Assembly: GCA_951812655.1 (NCBI GenBank)
Contig: OX638319.1
Coordinates: 1,608,662-1,672,661, forward strand
Source: an uncultured Candidatus Nitrosopumilus sp.
GTDB taxonomy: Archaea > Thermoproteota > Nitrososphaeria > Nitrososphaerales > Nitrosopumilaceae
Direction: 5' to 3'
DNA length: 64,000 bases
Part shown: positions 8,097 through 16,111 of the stretch, piece by piece
Position numbering within the stretch: the stretch's first letter is position 1
Layout: each line of letters opens with the position of its first letter
Position numbers and translations under genes: made by a program
Notes under the pieces: model-generated
Databases searched by the model: none
Told to the model about the DNA's origin: nothing
What the model saw: only the letters and a program-made list of their open reading frames with translations

Positions 8097-8297
8097 CTAG
8101 CTTCTGGTTCTCTTCTTTACTGCTGCAACCTTTTTTGATGATCTTGCTTCTTTGGTTTTTGATGATGACTTGCTGACTTTTCCCTCCGTCTTGATACTTT
8201 TTCCGCTTCGTCTGTCTGCACGAGAAGCTTTAGCTCTGACTTTCTGCTCTTCATTTTGTTTTTCAACTTCTTTTTCAGTTAGTTTTTTTCTTACCAT
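8097..8297 (-). CDS. Small Lys/Ser-rich basic protein
   Basis: A 66-residue, very basic protein: helical charged N-terminus (KKLTEKEVEKQNEEQKVRAK) then a Lys/Ser/Arg tail ending KKVAAVKKRTRS. The composition is like nucleic-acid-binding tails. No family recognised; divergent from rtcB. A real gene is likely because a conserved-looking start (MVRKK) follows an AT-rich promoter stretch. Confidence 0.55.
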   Translation of the reverse strand: MVRKKLTEKEVEKQNEEQKVRAKASRADRRSGKSIKTEGKVSKSSSKTKEARSSKKVAAVKKRTRS

Positions 8298-8537
8298 GCA
8301 AAATGAAACAGTTCATGCTAGATAAATAAGATCATCGATTTTCAATCGGATTGTTTTTCTGGCAAAATATTTTTTCGTGTAGTTGTATCTGTGACGTCAA
8401 ACCTGTCTAGATCATTTGAAATCCTCTGTTTTTATTGACTTCCCAAAATTACAATCTCTTTACATTGCCCGTTTTCTTTGACGGTGAATTGATGATTTGT
8501 GTTTGACTTGAGATCCTTTTAAGAATTCTTCTGATGA

Positions 8538-8543
8538 TTTAAA
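8538..8543 (+). promoter_or_regulatory. TATA-like box for rtcB
   Basis: TTTAAA centred about 32 bases before the ATG at 8573, which would place the transcript start a few bases before the codon. It is also an argument for the ATG over the TTG at 8549. Confidence 0.4.
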
Positions 8544-8572
8544 TTGGATTGAAAGGCATTTTTCCAATAATC

Positions 8573-10021
8573 ATGTCTTTTAGTTCCCCTAGAAAAATTG
8601 GAGACAATCAATATCAAATCGATGCCGATTCAAATCTTGGCATGAAAGTTCCTGTGAGAATTTATGCAGATGAGCCGTTGATGCAAAAGATGCTCTCTGA
8701 CAGAACCATCATGCAGGCACGAAACGTTGCCTCTATTCCCGGCATTGTAGGTCATAGCGTGGTGTTGCCAGACGGACATGAGGGATACGGATTTCCCGTT
8801 GGAGGGGTAGCTGCGATGGATGCCGAAGAGGGGATGATCAGTCCCGGAGGTGTGGGATATGACATTAACTGCGGTGTGAGATTACTTCGTTCTAATTTGA
8901 CAGAACAGACGGTCCGTTCAAAGCTAAAAGACTTGTTGACTGATCTTTTTAGTTCCATTCCTTCCGGCGTCGGTTCAAAAGGCGCGGTGAAGCTGACACA
9001 TGCTGAGCTTGATGAAGTTTTGGTAAACGGAGTAAACTGGGCAATTGATCATGGCTATGGCACGTCAGATGATTCTGATGTGTGTGAGGAAAATGGACAG
9101 ATTCAAAACGCTGATCCAAACAAAGTTTCTGACAAGGCAAGAAAACGCGGTGCGCCCCAGCTTGGAAGTCTCGGGTCTGGAAATCATTTTCTTGAAGTGC
9201 AAAAGGTTGCGGAGATACATGATGAGGAGGCAGCAAAGAGAATGGGTATCGAAGAGGGAACAATTACAATTTTAATTCATTGCGGATCCCGGGGATTCGG
9301 ACATCAGGTATGCAGTGACTATCTCAGGGTTGCAGAGCAAGCAATGCAAAAGTACGATATCAATTTGCCTGACCGGGAACTTGCTTGCGTTCCAAACAGC
9401 TCCGAAGAGGGGGAGTCATACAGAAAGGCGATGTTTTCTGCATTGAACTTTGCTTGGAGTAACAGGCAAATGCTCACCCATTGGACTAGGAATTCATTTC
9501 AGCGTGTGTTTGGACAATCAGAATCAGATCTTGACATGAAATTGGTTTATGACGTTGCTCATAATATTGCGAAAGTTGAAAAACACAAAGTTGACGGATC
9601 GGATCGTAATCTAGTTGTACATAGAAAGGGCGCGACAAGGGCTTTTCCTGCAAACAGAAACGAAATCCCATCAAAATACCGTGACTTGGGTCAGCCTGTC
9701 CTGGTTCCTGGCTCCATGGGAACTGCGAGCTGGATTCTGCTCGGACAGGAAAATTCCATGGACTTGAGCTTTGGATCCACTGCGCATGGGGCGGGGAGGA
9801 CCATGTCTCGCTCAAAGGCTAGGCGAAATTATACTGAAGAAAATGTGAAAAAGTCCCTTAATGACAAGGGCATATTCATCAAGGCATTGACTCGAGACGG
9901 GGTCGTGGAGGAGACTCCTCAGGCATACAAGGACGTTGATGCTGTAGTTAATGTGTCTCATAATCTGGGAATCGCGACAAAAGTTGCCAAGCTGGTACCT
10001 ATCGGTGTGATCAAAGGTTGA
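8573..10021 (+). CDS. rtcB: RNA-splicing ligase RtcB
   Basis: A 482-residue protein matching RtcB from end to end. RtcB joins 2',3'-cyclic phosphate and 5'-OH RNA ends using GTP and Mn2+, and closes tRNA exons after intron removal. Metal and guanylate-binding motifs are visible: PDGHEGYGFPVGGVAAMD, GGVGYDINCGVRLLR (with the metal-binding Cys), GSGNHFLEVQ, HCGSRGFGHQ, and HRKGATRAFPA with the guanylated His region, then GSMGTASWIL near the C-terminus. The stop overlaps the PDCD5-like gene by four bases. Confidence 0.97.
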   Translation: MSFSSPRKIGDNQYQIDADSNLGMKVPVRIYADEPLMQKMLSDRTIMQARNVASIPGIVGHSVVLPDGHEGYGFPVGGVAAMDAEEGMISPGGVGYDINCGVRLLRSNLTEQTVRSKLKDLLTDLFSSIPSGVGSKGAVKLTHAELDEVLVNGVNWAIDHGYGTSDDSDVCEENGQIQNADPNKVSDKARKRGAPQLGSLGSGNHFLEVQKVAEIHDEEAAKRMGIEEGTITILIHCGSRGFGHQVCSDYLRVAEQAMQKYDINLPDRELACVPNSSEEGESYRKAMFSALNFAWSNRQMLTHWTRNSFQRVFGQSESDLDMKLVYDVAHNIAKVEKHKVDGSDRNLVVHRKGATRAFPANRNEIPSKYRDLGQPVLVPGSMGTASWILLGQENSMDLSFGSTAHGAGRTMSRSKARRNYTEENVKKSLNDKGIFIKALTRDGVVEETPQAYKDVDAVVNVSHNLGIATKVAKLVPIGVIKG

Positions 10022-10464
10022 GCGAAGAAGATTCAGAACTAGAAAGACTAAAGGCAAAACGACTTGCCGAAATGCAGAAAAACATTTCGATTAAACAAGA
10101 AGTTGAGTCTGACCCGGAACCTGAAAAAGAAAAGATTTCTGAAACCAGTTCTAGGGATTCATTAGTTGAGGTGCTTGGGTTTAGGGGCTTGGAGGTCTTG
10201 GAAAATGCTGAATCGCAATTCCCTTCTGAAACAAAGATGATCATTGAAAAGTTATCTGAGCTAATCAAGACTGGCGAAATCAACAAAACCAATGAGAGTC
10301 TTGACGGTGGCAGACTGCTGGCATTGTTTAGAACGGTTGGACTGAATGTGCGCATGAATACGAAAATCAACGTCGAACAGGACGGAAAGTTTGTCTCTTT
10401 GAGTGACAAGTTCGGTAACAAGTCATCCTCTGATGATGACGACAATGGTGATGATGAGCGATGA
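10018..10464 (+). CDS. PDCD5/TFAR19-family DNA-binding protein
   Basis: A 148-residue protein. The N-terminal helix ELERLKAKRLAEMQK and the following three-helix part ending RLLALFRTVGLNVRMNTKI follow the pattern of PDCD5 (archaeal and eukaryotic double-stranded DNA-binding protein). The middle, rich in Glu, Pro and Ser, is longer than in most archaeal homologues, and the C-terminus is acidic as in PDCD5 ([12 protein letters not shown]). The TTG start overlaps the rtcB stop (TTGA), and the end overlaps the next gene by ATGA, so the three form an operon. Confidence 0.75.
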   Translation: MSEEDSELERLKAKRLAEMQKNISIKQEVESDPEPEKEKISETSSRDSLVEVLGFRGLEVLENAESQFPSETKMIIEKLSELIKTGEINKTNESLDGGRLLALFRTVGLNVRMNTKINVEQDGKFVSLSDKFGNKSSSDDDDNGDDER

Positions 10465-10772
10465 ATGTAGTTTTAGAAGTCGGAACAAAAAACTATGTGG
10501 ATGATCTTCTGTCCATCAAAAAAGCCCTCTCGCACATGGAAAGTCTGTTGGGATGCTATAGCGGATATGTGGTCAGCGAACCCTCGTCCAAGTTCGGCTG
10601 GACGTTCTTCAAATTGTCCTTTAAACCCAGTTTACAAAACGGCATAGCAGAAAAGTTCTCTGACATGATTGCCAGATATGATCCAGTTGACGAACAGCAA
10701 AAGTTTGCAAAGTTCATGACAGATTATTTTGTTTCTAGGGGTTGTGATGTCAAAATAAAACTGTCTGACTAG
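10461..10772 (+). CDS. Conserved-looking protein of unknown function in the rtcB operon
   Basis: A 103-residue mixed alpha/beta protein, third gene after rtcB and the PDCD5-like gene with a four-base overlap. It has no Cys cluster and no membrane segment; two Cys are isolated. Segments such as [14 protein letters not shown] suggest a beta-sheet core. Its ties to RtcB suggest RNA processing, but this is context only. It overlaps the convergent uS11 gene by four bases. Confidence 0.7.
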   Translation: MNVVLEVGTKNYVDDLLSIKKALSHMESLLGCYSGYVVSEPSSKFGWTFFKLSFKPSLQNGIAEKFSDMIARYDPVDEQQKFAKFMTDYFVSRGCDVKIKLSD

Positions 10773-11344
10773 ACTCTTCTTCCTCTTTTACCACCTTTCT
10801 TTCTGGTGGTATCGTGAGGGATGGGTGTAACATCGTCGATTCTCCCAATCTTGAATCCTCCTCTTGCCAAGGCTCTGATTGCAGCTTGTGCTCCCGGACC
10901 AGGAACTCTGGAACCTACTCCTCCAACTGCACGAACTCTGATGTGAAATCCTGTGAACAATTTTGTTCTTGCAGCGTCAACGACAGCGTTTGCTGCCTTC
11001 ATTGCTGCAAATGGTGATGATTCGTATCTGTCAGCATTGACATGTACGCCGCCGGAACTAATGGCGACAGTTTCTGCGCCAGTAAGGTCTGTCATGTGAA
11101 TTATTGTGTTATTGTAACTGCTGTAAATGTGGGCAATTCCCCATTTGTCAGGTGCTTGTTTTTTTGTCTCTGGCTGAGCCTTTTCTTCAGCAGCAGCCTC
11201 AGTTGTAACTTCTTCAGCAGCAGCCTCAGTTGTAACTTCTTCAGCAGCAGCCTCAGTTGTAACTTCTTCAGCAGCAGCCTCAGTTGTAACTTCTTCAACT
11301 GCCTCTTTTGGTGCTTCTACTACCTCAGTTTCGACTTCTGACAA
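10769..11344 (-). CDS. rps11: Ribosomal protein uS11 with acidic tandem-repeat N-terminal extension
   Basis: Residues 65-191 are a full archaeal uS11 ([70 protein letters not shown]), part of the 30S platform. Residues 1-64 form an acidic extension not found in the usual 125-135-residue protein. It contains four exact copies of VTTEAAAEE (residues 19-54). The core is encoded in one frame with the extension and no internal ATG start at the core boundary, so the tail is translated. It is separate from other ribosomal genes. Confidence 0.96.
   Translation of the reverse strand: MSEVETEVVEAPKEAVEEVTTEAAAEEVTTEAAAEEVTTEAAAEEVTTEAAAEEKAQPETKKQAPDKWGIAHIYSSYNNTIIHMTDLTGAETVAISSGGVHVNADRYESSPFAAMKAANAVVDAARTKLFTGFHIRVRAVGGVGSRVPGPGAQAAIRALARGGFKIGRIDDVTPIPHDTTRKKGGKRGRRV
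11183..11290 (-). repeat. Four 27-base tandem repeats inside rps11
   Basis: Units start at 11183, 11210, 11237 and 11264 and appear identical at the DNA level. They encode VTTEAAAEE four times. Identity of the DNA copies, not only of the protein, points to recent unequal exchange or slippage. Confidence 0.9.
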
Positions 11345-11460
11345 TGAATATTCAGCCCTTAAAGGGTTTAAAAAACATTCATTTTCCTATCTGGACTTGG
11401 TTTGGCCCTAGGTTGTGAATCAATGACTATTCATATACTGTTTTTACGTGACTGCATTAA

Positions 11461-11781
11461 ATGGCGTCAATTCTGTTTATGGGCATAGGGGTTGCCGTTG
11501 CGACCGCTCTGCTTGGTTCTGTCGCATTCCAGTTTCTGATCATCGATGTAGATTCTGGTTTGTCTCCGTTGGAAAAAGACTGTCAGCAGATTGCCAACGA
11601 GGGATACAAAATACATTCGATATATCCTGATTTTGATCTAGACGATCTTCCTCATGATGACTTTAAGCGAATGGAATATCTTGACAATCTGTGGATGGAA
11701 AAATGTGTTGTCGTTTTGCCCACCGAGTCGATCATAAGCATTGCAAATAATGTCGAAAGAGATGTTCTGCACGGCGAGTGA
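11461..11781 (+). CDS. Single-pass membrane protein, function unknown
   Basis: A 106-residue protein with an N-terminal hydrophobic helix (SILFMGIGVAVATALLGSVA, residues 3-22) and an acidic soluble part with two Cys (KDCQQ, EKCVV). Could be a signal anchor with the rest outside. The ATG at 11461 follows a TATA-like stretch (TTCATATAC, complement not needed) about 30 bases upstream. No family recognised. Confidence 0.65.
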   Translation: MASILFMGIGVAVATALLGSVAFQFLIIDVDSGLSPLEKDCQQIANEGYKIHSIYPDFDLDDLPHDDFKRMEYLDNLWMEKCVVVLPTESIISIANNVERDVLHGE

Positions 11782-11783
11782 TC

Positions 11784-12734
11784 TCATCTGAAATGATTCC
11801 AACCTAGGTCTTTCAATCGTATCATGCCTTCTTTATTTTCTACAAACACTCCTCTACCATCTGCTACATATCCTATCTCCATGATTGGCGTCCTGCTCTG
11901 CTCTGCGTTTTTCTGAATCACGTTTCTGTTTTTGGGGTGCGTCGTAAATGCAAATTCGTACTCTTCTCCCCCATGAAATACCAGATTGTTCAGACTGACT
12001 TTCTGAGACTCTGCAAAGTCCCTCACGTCTTTCATGGCAGGTATGTTGTTGATGACGAGTTTGCTCTTACTCTGCTTTGACATTTCGTTTAGCGTGGTAG
12101 ATAACCCGTCACTTGAATCCATAGATGACGAGAAATATTTTTTGTTCTTCAAACTGAAATCTAGTCTGGGTTTCGGATTAACCACCGACTTGATGGATTT
12201 TTTGACAAATCCTTCCTTTCCTTTTTTCTTGTCCAGCAGCATGCCCAGTCCTGCTGGCGTGTATCCAAAAGGCCCTGTCACAAATACTAGGTCTCCTTTC
12301 TTGGCCCCTCTCCTGGTTACTATCCTGTCTGCGGTTCCAAAAAGACATACGTTAAACACAATCTCTTTACCCGCATTAGTGTCTCCTCCGATGATTGTTA
12401 TGTCGTATTGAGTGCACGCTTTTTTGAAACCTGATGCAATTGCATTGACCTTTGGACGTGAAATAGTCTTTGGCAGGTTAACTGAAATGATTCCGTATTT
12501 GGGTCTGACCCCCTTTGATGCAAAATCGCTTATGCAAGATATGACGCTTTTTCTTGCAGCATCAGACAGCTTCATCTTGGACGGAATGTCTGTACTTTCC
12601 ACCATCGTGTCTGTTTTTGTCACGATTCCGGTCTTGCCAAACCTGAACGTTTCTACATCTTCAGATTCAAAATTCTTTTTTCCTAACTTGCTTTGAAAAA
12701 TTTTGATTATTGAGGATTCATCTAACTTTGTCAT
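11784..12734 (-). CDS. thiL: Thiamine-monophosphate kinase
   Basis: A 316-residue member of the PurM/ThiL/SelD superfamily that phosphorylates thiamine phosphate to thiamine diphosphate. Visible features are KTDTMVESTDIP (N-terminal metal-binding Asp region), SDFASKGVRPKYGIISVNLP, IIGGDTNAGKE, GPFGYTPAGL and SMDSSDGLSTTLNEM, with GGEEYEFAFT near the C-terminus. All are ThiL hallmarks. Its start overlaps the end of glmM by 17 bases, so the two are co-transcribed. Confidence 0.93.
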   Translation of the reverse strand: MTKLDESSIIKIFQSKLGKKNFESEDVETFRFGKTGIVTKTDTMVESTDIPSKMKLSDAARKSVISCISDFASKGVRPKYGIISVNLPKTISRPKVNAIASGFKKACTQYDITIIGGDTNAGKEIVFNVCLFGTADRIVTRRGAKKGDLVFVTGPFGYTPAGLGMLLDKKKGKEGFVKKSIKSVVNPKPRLDFSLKNKKYFSSSMDSSDGLSTTLNEMSKQSKSKLVINNIPAMKDVRDFAESQKVSLNNLVFHGGEEYEFAFTTHPKNRNVIQKNAEQSRTPIMEIGYVADGRGVFVENKEGMIRLKDLGWNHFR

Positions 12735-14061
12735 AGCATTGATTCACAAGCTCAAGTGTGTTCTTGACGATCTCTTTACATTTTTCCTCGTTGTTTGATT
12801 CAGCTGAAACCCTGATGATGTCTTCTGTGTTTGATTTTCTTATCAGCACCCAGCTGTCCTCGTCTATGATTCCCTTGATTCCGTCTAGTGTGATGGTCTC
12901 AGAATAGTCCTCTGCAAATCTAGACTTTACTTCCTCTATTACTTTATCATGCAAATCCGCATCGACTGGTGTCTTGTCTCTAATCTGGGTGTAGCTTTCC
13001 ATGTAATTCAGAATCTCGCTGAACTCCTGGGTTCCAAGCATGGATGCAATCAGGCCGCTTGTGAGTATTCCTTCCCTGCAGTAGTTGAACTCTGGCAAAA
13101 TGAATCCTCCGCTGCTTCCCTCTCCTCCTGCTTGAGCGTTGTTCTTTAGCATAAGATCTATAACGTTTGCTTCTCCTACTTTGGATCTCTGAACCGTTCC
13201 CCCTCTTTCCTTGATGAACTTCTCAACTGATACGCTCGTATCGATGCTCAATACGAATCTCTTGTATCCCAGATCCAAAGATTTTGCAACTCCCAAACCC
13301 AGTGTCACATCTGCAGTTTGCTTTTTTCCGTTTCTGACTACTACCAGCCTGTCTCCGTCTAGGTCAAAAGCGAATCCTATCTCCTTGCTGTTGGATGCTT
13401 CTACCAGGTCAGACAGTTCGTCATAAGTGGGATCTGGCCCTCTGGTGCATCCGTCAAGGTCCTCGTTAATCGTTTTAACATCACATCCAATTCTTCTCAA
13501 CATCTCCGGTGCAAAACCCTTGGCTGCTCCTCCGCCAATGTCCACGGCGATCTCCGGCTGGCTGTCTATGTCCCCGATGATCTTTCTTGCATCTTCTATG
13601 TATGACGATGATATGTTTTCCTCTGTGCCGATGTTTGACTGTGGAATATCTTGATGTTCGATAATCTGCGGAAGCTCTCCCTCGTTGATCCCTCTTCCCT
13701 CTATGATGAACTTCAGTCCGTTCCATTCTATCGGATTGTGTGAGGATGAAATGACCAGGCCTGCACCGTATTTCCTTGCTTCTCTGAAAACCACTGGGGT
13801 GGGAACAGTTCCTAGATTAAAAATATCTATTCCGTTCTTCATCAGTGCCGCGCTGGCTGAGCTCTGAACAATCGTGCCTGATGGTCTGGTGTCCTTTCCT
13901 ATGACACATTTTTTAGATTTGATTAATGACGAAAAATTATTGGCAAATTCCATGACGTCCTTTGGGTTGAGATCCTCGCCGAATATTCCCCTAATTCCAG
14001 AAATGGTTTTTTTCAACTGGTCACACTCTGAAAGGCTTTTTATTAACTCTGACGTTTTCAT
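12718..14061 (-). CDS. glmM: Phosphoglucosamine/phosphomannomutase-type phosphohexomutase
   Basis: A 447-residue alpha-D-phosphohexomutase. Visible are the entry SGIRGIFGEDLNP, substrate part GKDTRPSG, catalytic phosphoserine loop VISSSHNPIEWNGLKF, metal-binding loop FAFDLDGDRLVVV, and sugar-binding GGEGSSGGFILPEF. The last matches archaeal GlmM-like enzymes that make glucosamine-1-phosphate for surface glycans, but mannose versus glucosamine specificity cannot be decided from sequence alone. It lies just upstream of tRNA-Thr on the other strand and overlaps thiL. Confidence 0.9.
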   Translation of the reverse strand: MKTSELIKSLSECDQLKKTISGIRGIFGEDLNPKDVMEFANNFSSLIKSKKCVIGKDTRPSGTIVQSSASAALMKNGIDIFNLGTVPTPVVFREARKYGAGLVISSSHNPIEWNGLKFIIEGRGINEGELPQIIEHQDIPQSNIGTEENISSSYIEDARKIIGDIDSQPEIAVDIGGGAAKGFAPEMLRRIGCDVKTINEDLDGCTRGPDPTYDELSDLVEASNSKEIGFAFDLDGDRLVVVRNGKKQTADVTLGLGVAKSLDLGYKRFVLSIDTSVSVEKFIKERGGTVQRSKVGEANVIDLMLKNNAQAGGEGSSGGFILPEFNYCREGILTSGLIASMLGTQEFSEILNYMESYTQIRDKTPVDADLHDKVIEEVKSRFAEDYSETITLDGIKGIIDEDSWVLIRKSNTEDIIRVSAESNNEEKCKEIVKNTLELVNQCYDKVR

Positions 14062-14069
14062 CCAATCGT

Positions 14070-14143
14070 GCCCTGGTAGCTCAGCCTGGTAGAGCGAACG
14101 CCTCGTAAGCGTTAGGTCGCGGGCTCGTATCCCGTTCAGGGCT
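14070..14143 (+). tRNA. tRNA-Thr (anticodon CGT)
   Basis: Acceptor GCCCTGG/TCAGGGC (last pair G-T), D arm TAGCTCAGCCTGGTAGAGCG, anticodon stem AACGC/GCGTT with loop CTCGTAA (anticodon CGT), T arm GCGGG-CTCGTAT-CCCGT. The T loop begins CTCG rather than the usual TTCG. No intron, no encoded CCA. Confidence 0.95.
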
Positions 14144-14172
14144 CTAAAATTTTTAAAATTATTGAATAACTG

Positions 14173-14256
14173 CTAGTTTGTCTCGTCAAAGGATTCGATG
14201 TCTGTTTCAAGTTCTTTTCCTAAACCTTCCCACCATTGTTTTGTTTGTCCTGCCAA
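14173..14256 (-). CDS. Possible 27-residue microprotein
   Basis: A TTG frame encodes MAGQTKQWWEGLGKELETDI and a short acidic end. A Shine-Dalgarno-like AAGGAG stands five bases upstream of the TTG. The Trp-Trp pair and amphipathic Glu/Lys helix make it look designed rather than random, but length is too short to be sure. Confidence 0.35.
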   Translation of the reverse strand: MAGQTKQWWEGLGKELETDIESFDETN

Positions 14257-14348
14257 ATAATCTCCTTGCCATTAAACTGGAATTGTCCTTTATAGATCTG
14301 TCGGTTGATCAAATCTTGATCATGATGTAATTAATTGTAAAATAATTT

Positions 14349-14549
14349 TCAGCTCTTCTCTGCTTCACTTTCTTCTTTTTGCTTCTTCTTCATTTTTCTG
14401 AAGATGATTATCATTAGTGTTCCACCTGCACATCCCCAAAACAATTCAGACGTTCCGTTTTTAATTCCGTATGGCTCTAGAACTCCTACAAAGCCCAGTG
14501 TCATCACTGCTAGAAAACCTAATCCTATGACGTCCAGTATTTTTGACAT
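14349..14549 (-). CDS. Small membrane protein, function unknown
   Basis: A 66-residue protein with two hydrophobic segments (LDVIGLGFLAVMTLGFVGVL and ELFWGCAGGTLMIIIF) and a basic/acidic cytoplasmic tail (RKMKKKQKEESEAEKS). Two-helix hairpin topology is likely, with the charged tail inside by the positive-inside rule. Divergent from the next small membrane protein. No family recognised. Confidence 0.65.
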   Translation of the reverse strand: MSKILDVIGLGFLAVMTLGFVGVLEPYGIKNGTSELFWGCAGGTLMIIIFRKMKKKQKEESEAEKS

Positions 14550-14610
14550 GTTTTTGTCTGCTTGTTATGGTATATCAAAAAGATATATGGTTTTGTAAAA
14601 GAAGCAATGT

Positions 14611-14823
14611 GTGGACAAGTACCTGATGGTAATTTTGGTTTTCATGGTTGTAAGCATACCCATTTCGTTTGTAAATCCGATGAGTGGGGAGTTTCGAGAT
14701 CCTCCATTTATCGGATTGTTCTATGCAGCCATTGCCGGTATTGCGATAATTGTATTATACAGCTCATACAAGGAAAGAAAAGACAGACAGAAAGCTAATG
14801 CTAGAAGAAGATCTAGGAAGTAA
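14611..14823 (+). CDS. Small membrane protein, function unknown
   Basis: A 70-residue protein from a GTG start with two hydrophobic helices (YLMVILVFMVVSIPISFV and FIGLFYAAIAGIAIIVLYSS) and a strongly basic tail (KERKDRQKANARRRSRK). Its layout mirrors the divergent neighbour at 14349-14549; the two may belong to the same broad class of thaumarchaeal two-helix proteins. Function not known. Confidence 0.65.
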   Translation: MDKYLMVILVFMVVSIPISFVNPMSGEFRDPPFIGLFYAAIAGIAIIVLYSSYKERKDRQKANARRRSRK

Positions 14824-14826
14824 AAA

Positions 14827-15108
14827 TTAAAGTTCTAATCCGAATGATTCGGCTATGCTGGAAAAGTTAACGTAAGAATCCAAGTACTGCCTTCCTTTGG
14901 AAGTGATCACGAAAGTATTCTTGCCATCATACTCTATCTTGTTGATCAAGCCCGCACCCGTCAAGTTCTCCAGGAACTTTGACAGTCTTGAATGTGACAG
15001 GTTCGCCTTTGTTAATAGAGATGTTGTCTTGATGCCATCCTGGCCCTGTTCTTGTGTGGCATTTAGTACGTCTGCAACGATCTGCATACTTGTTCTGTAC
15101 GATGCCAT
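14827..15108 (-). CDS. Winged-helix DNA-binding protein (HTH_45-like)
   Basis: A 93-residue protein starting MASYRTSMQIVADVLNAT. It shows the archaeal small winged-helix pattern: helix 1 (IVADVLNA), recognition helix in KANLSHSRLSKFLENLTGAG, wing (INKIEYDGKNTFVITSKG) and a C-terminal helix for pairing (YLDSYVNFSSIAESFGLEL). A close paralogue is at 30935-31222. Such proteins act as local transcription regulators; targets are unknown. The ATG at 15108 is preferred over GTG at 15114. Confidence 0.85.
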   Translation of the reverse strand: MASYRTSMQIVADVLNATQEQGQDGIKTTSLLTKANLSHSRLSKFLENLTGAGLINKIEYDGKNTFVITSKGRQYLDSYVNFSSIAESFGLEL

Positions 15109-15161
15109 ATGCACATTATCTTAAAACTATGATATAAGGGTATTACCATCAATTCAGATCA

Positions 15162-15169
15162 GATAAATA
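15162..15169 (+). promoter_or_regulatory. TATA-like box before 15193 gene
   Basis: GATAAATA centred 27 bases before the ATG at 15193, the distance expected for a leaderless transcript. It overlaps an alternative ATG at 15169, making that start unlikely. Confidence 0.45.
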
Positions 15170-15192
15170 TGCTCTGCCATGATTTTTCTGCA

Positions 15193-15780
15193 ATGTCATC
15201 CTCGCAATCATCTGCTCCTTGGTTTGATGACTTTGTCGGTGTGGCTTACAGGTATTATGATCTGAGGATGAATGTTGTTCCATTATTTATTGATCGAAAA
15301 GAAGCTTCCTCTCTCTGGCATGAAACTATTCATCCTTGGATAGATCCGTCGATCAAAATCAGATTTCTTGAGCTTGATGACCAGTATTGGTTCATCATGG
15401 GTTCGGAATCTCAAAAAAATGACACCAACCTGTCCTTTTTCAAAGAGTTGCCAAAATCCGAAAACTATGAACGATTCAAAAAAGGCCATGGCGGCGAGGC
15501 GTATTTGAGATTGGGAGTATATGCTAAAAAGTCTCTTGATGATGTGAAGAAAGATGCGATATGCAGTTGCAAACACGAGGCACGCGATCATGATGAGGGT
15601 GACGGTGACGTATGTCTATTCAACACTTGCGAATGTAAAAAATTCTCCAGCTTTCAAGTGAACTTGTTAAGGAAGAAGAAGGTGATAACCGACATAAAAT
15701 TTATGGACGAGAAAGACGCCAAGGATGATTCGCTTGCATGGAATTGCATGAACGCAAATAAATTTTCAAAACCTGAATGA
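15193..15780 (+). CDS. Protein of unknown function with Cys/His cluster
   Basis: A 195-residue protein beginning MSSSQSSAPWFDDFVG. The first 120 residues look globular and rich in aromatic residues (FLELDDQYWFIMGSES). Near residue 130 is a likely zinc site, CSCKHEARDHDEGDGDVC followed by CECKKF (CxCxH ... C ... CxC). This type of short metal cluster also occurs in other archaeal and actinobacterial proteins, with no assigned role. Its stop abuts the convergent zinc-ribbon gene. Confidence 0.7.
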   Translation: MSSSQSSAPWFDDFVGVAYRYYDLRMNVVPLFIDRKEASSLWHETIHPWIDPSIKIRFLELDDQYWFIMGSESQKNDTNLSFFKELPKSENYERFKKGHGGEAYLRLGVYAKKSLDDVKKDAICSCKHEARDHDEGDGDVCLFNTCECKKFSSFQVNLLRKKKVITDIKFMDEKDAKDDSLAWNCMNANKFSKPE

Positions 15781-15948
15781 TCAGTCTAGATCTTTGTTGA
15801 CTCTGATATGTTCTCCTGGGTAGTGCTCGCTAACTCTTTTTGAATAGCAGTCTCCGCACATCATGCCGTCTATTCCCCATTCTTCCATTGGATTGTAATG
15901 GAGATCTATTTTTCCACTACAAACGGCACAGGTTTCTTTTTTACCCAA
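15781..15948 (-). CDS. 55-residue zinc-ribbon protein
   Basis: A TTG frame encodes MGKKETCAVCSGKIDLHYNP, continues with MMCGDCYSKRVSEHYPG and ends VNKDLD. Two Cx2C pairs 20 residues apart make a standard zinc ribbon. The frame fills exactly the space to the neighbouring stop, and codons read naturally. Thaumarchaeal genomes hold many such small ribbons; role unknown. Confidence 0.75.
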   Translation of the reverse strand: MGKKETCAVCSGKIDLHYNPMEEWGIDGMMCGDCYSKRVSEHYPGEHIRVNKDLD

Positions 15949-16111
15949 AGTGCTTTGGATCTTTTTAGTCTATATAAAAAACATTCTGGAATGGTGCTGC
16001 TCAAAAAAAGTCATGTTAAATAATACTGTGTAATATTAAATCTAGGTGGACGGTCTGACCAATGTAAACCTCCTGCAAGATTTTTACTTGGTTGGACTTC
16101 TACCGTGAAAA

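Noticed and set aside
11042..11341. Plus-strand Cys/Ser/Phe repeat protein
   Set aside because: Antisense of the uS11 tandem repeats; repeats make every frame open.
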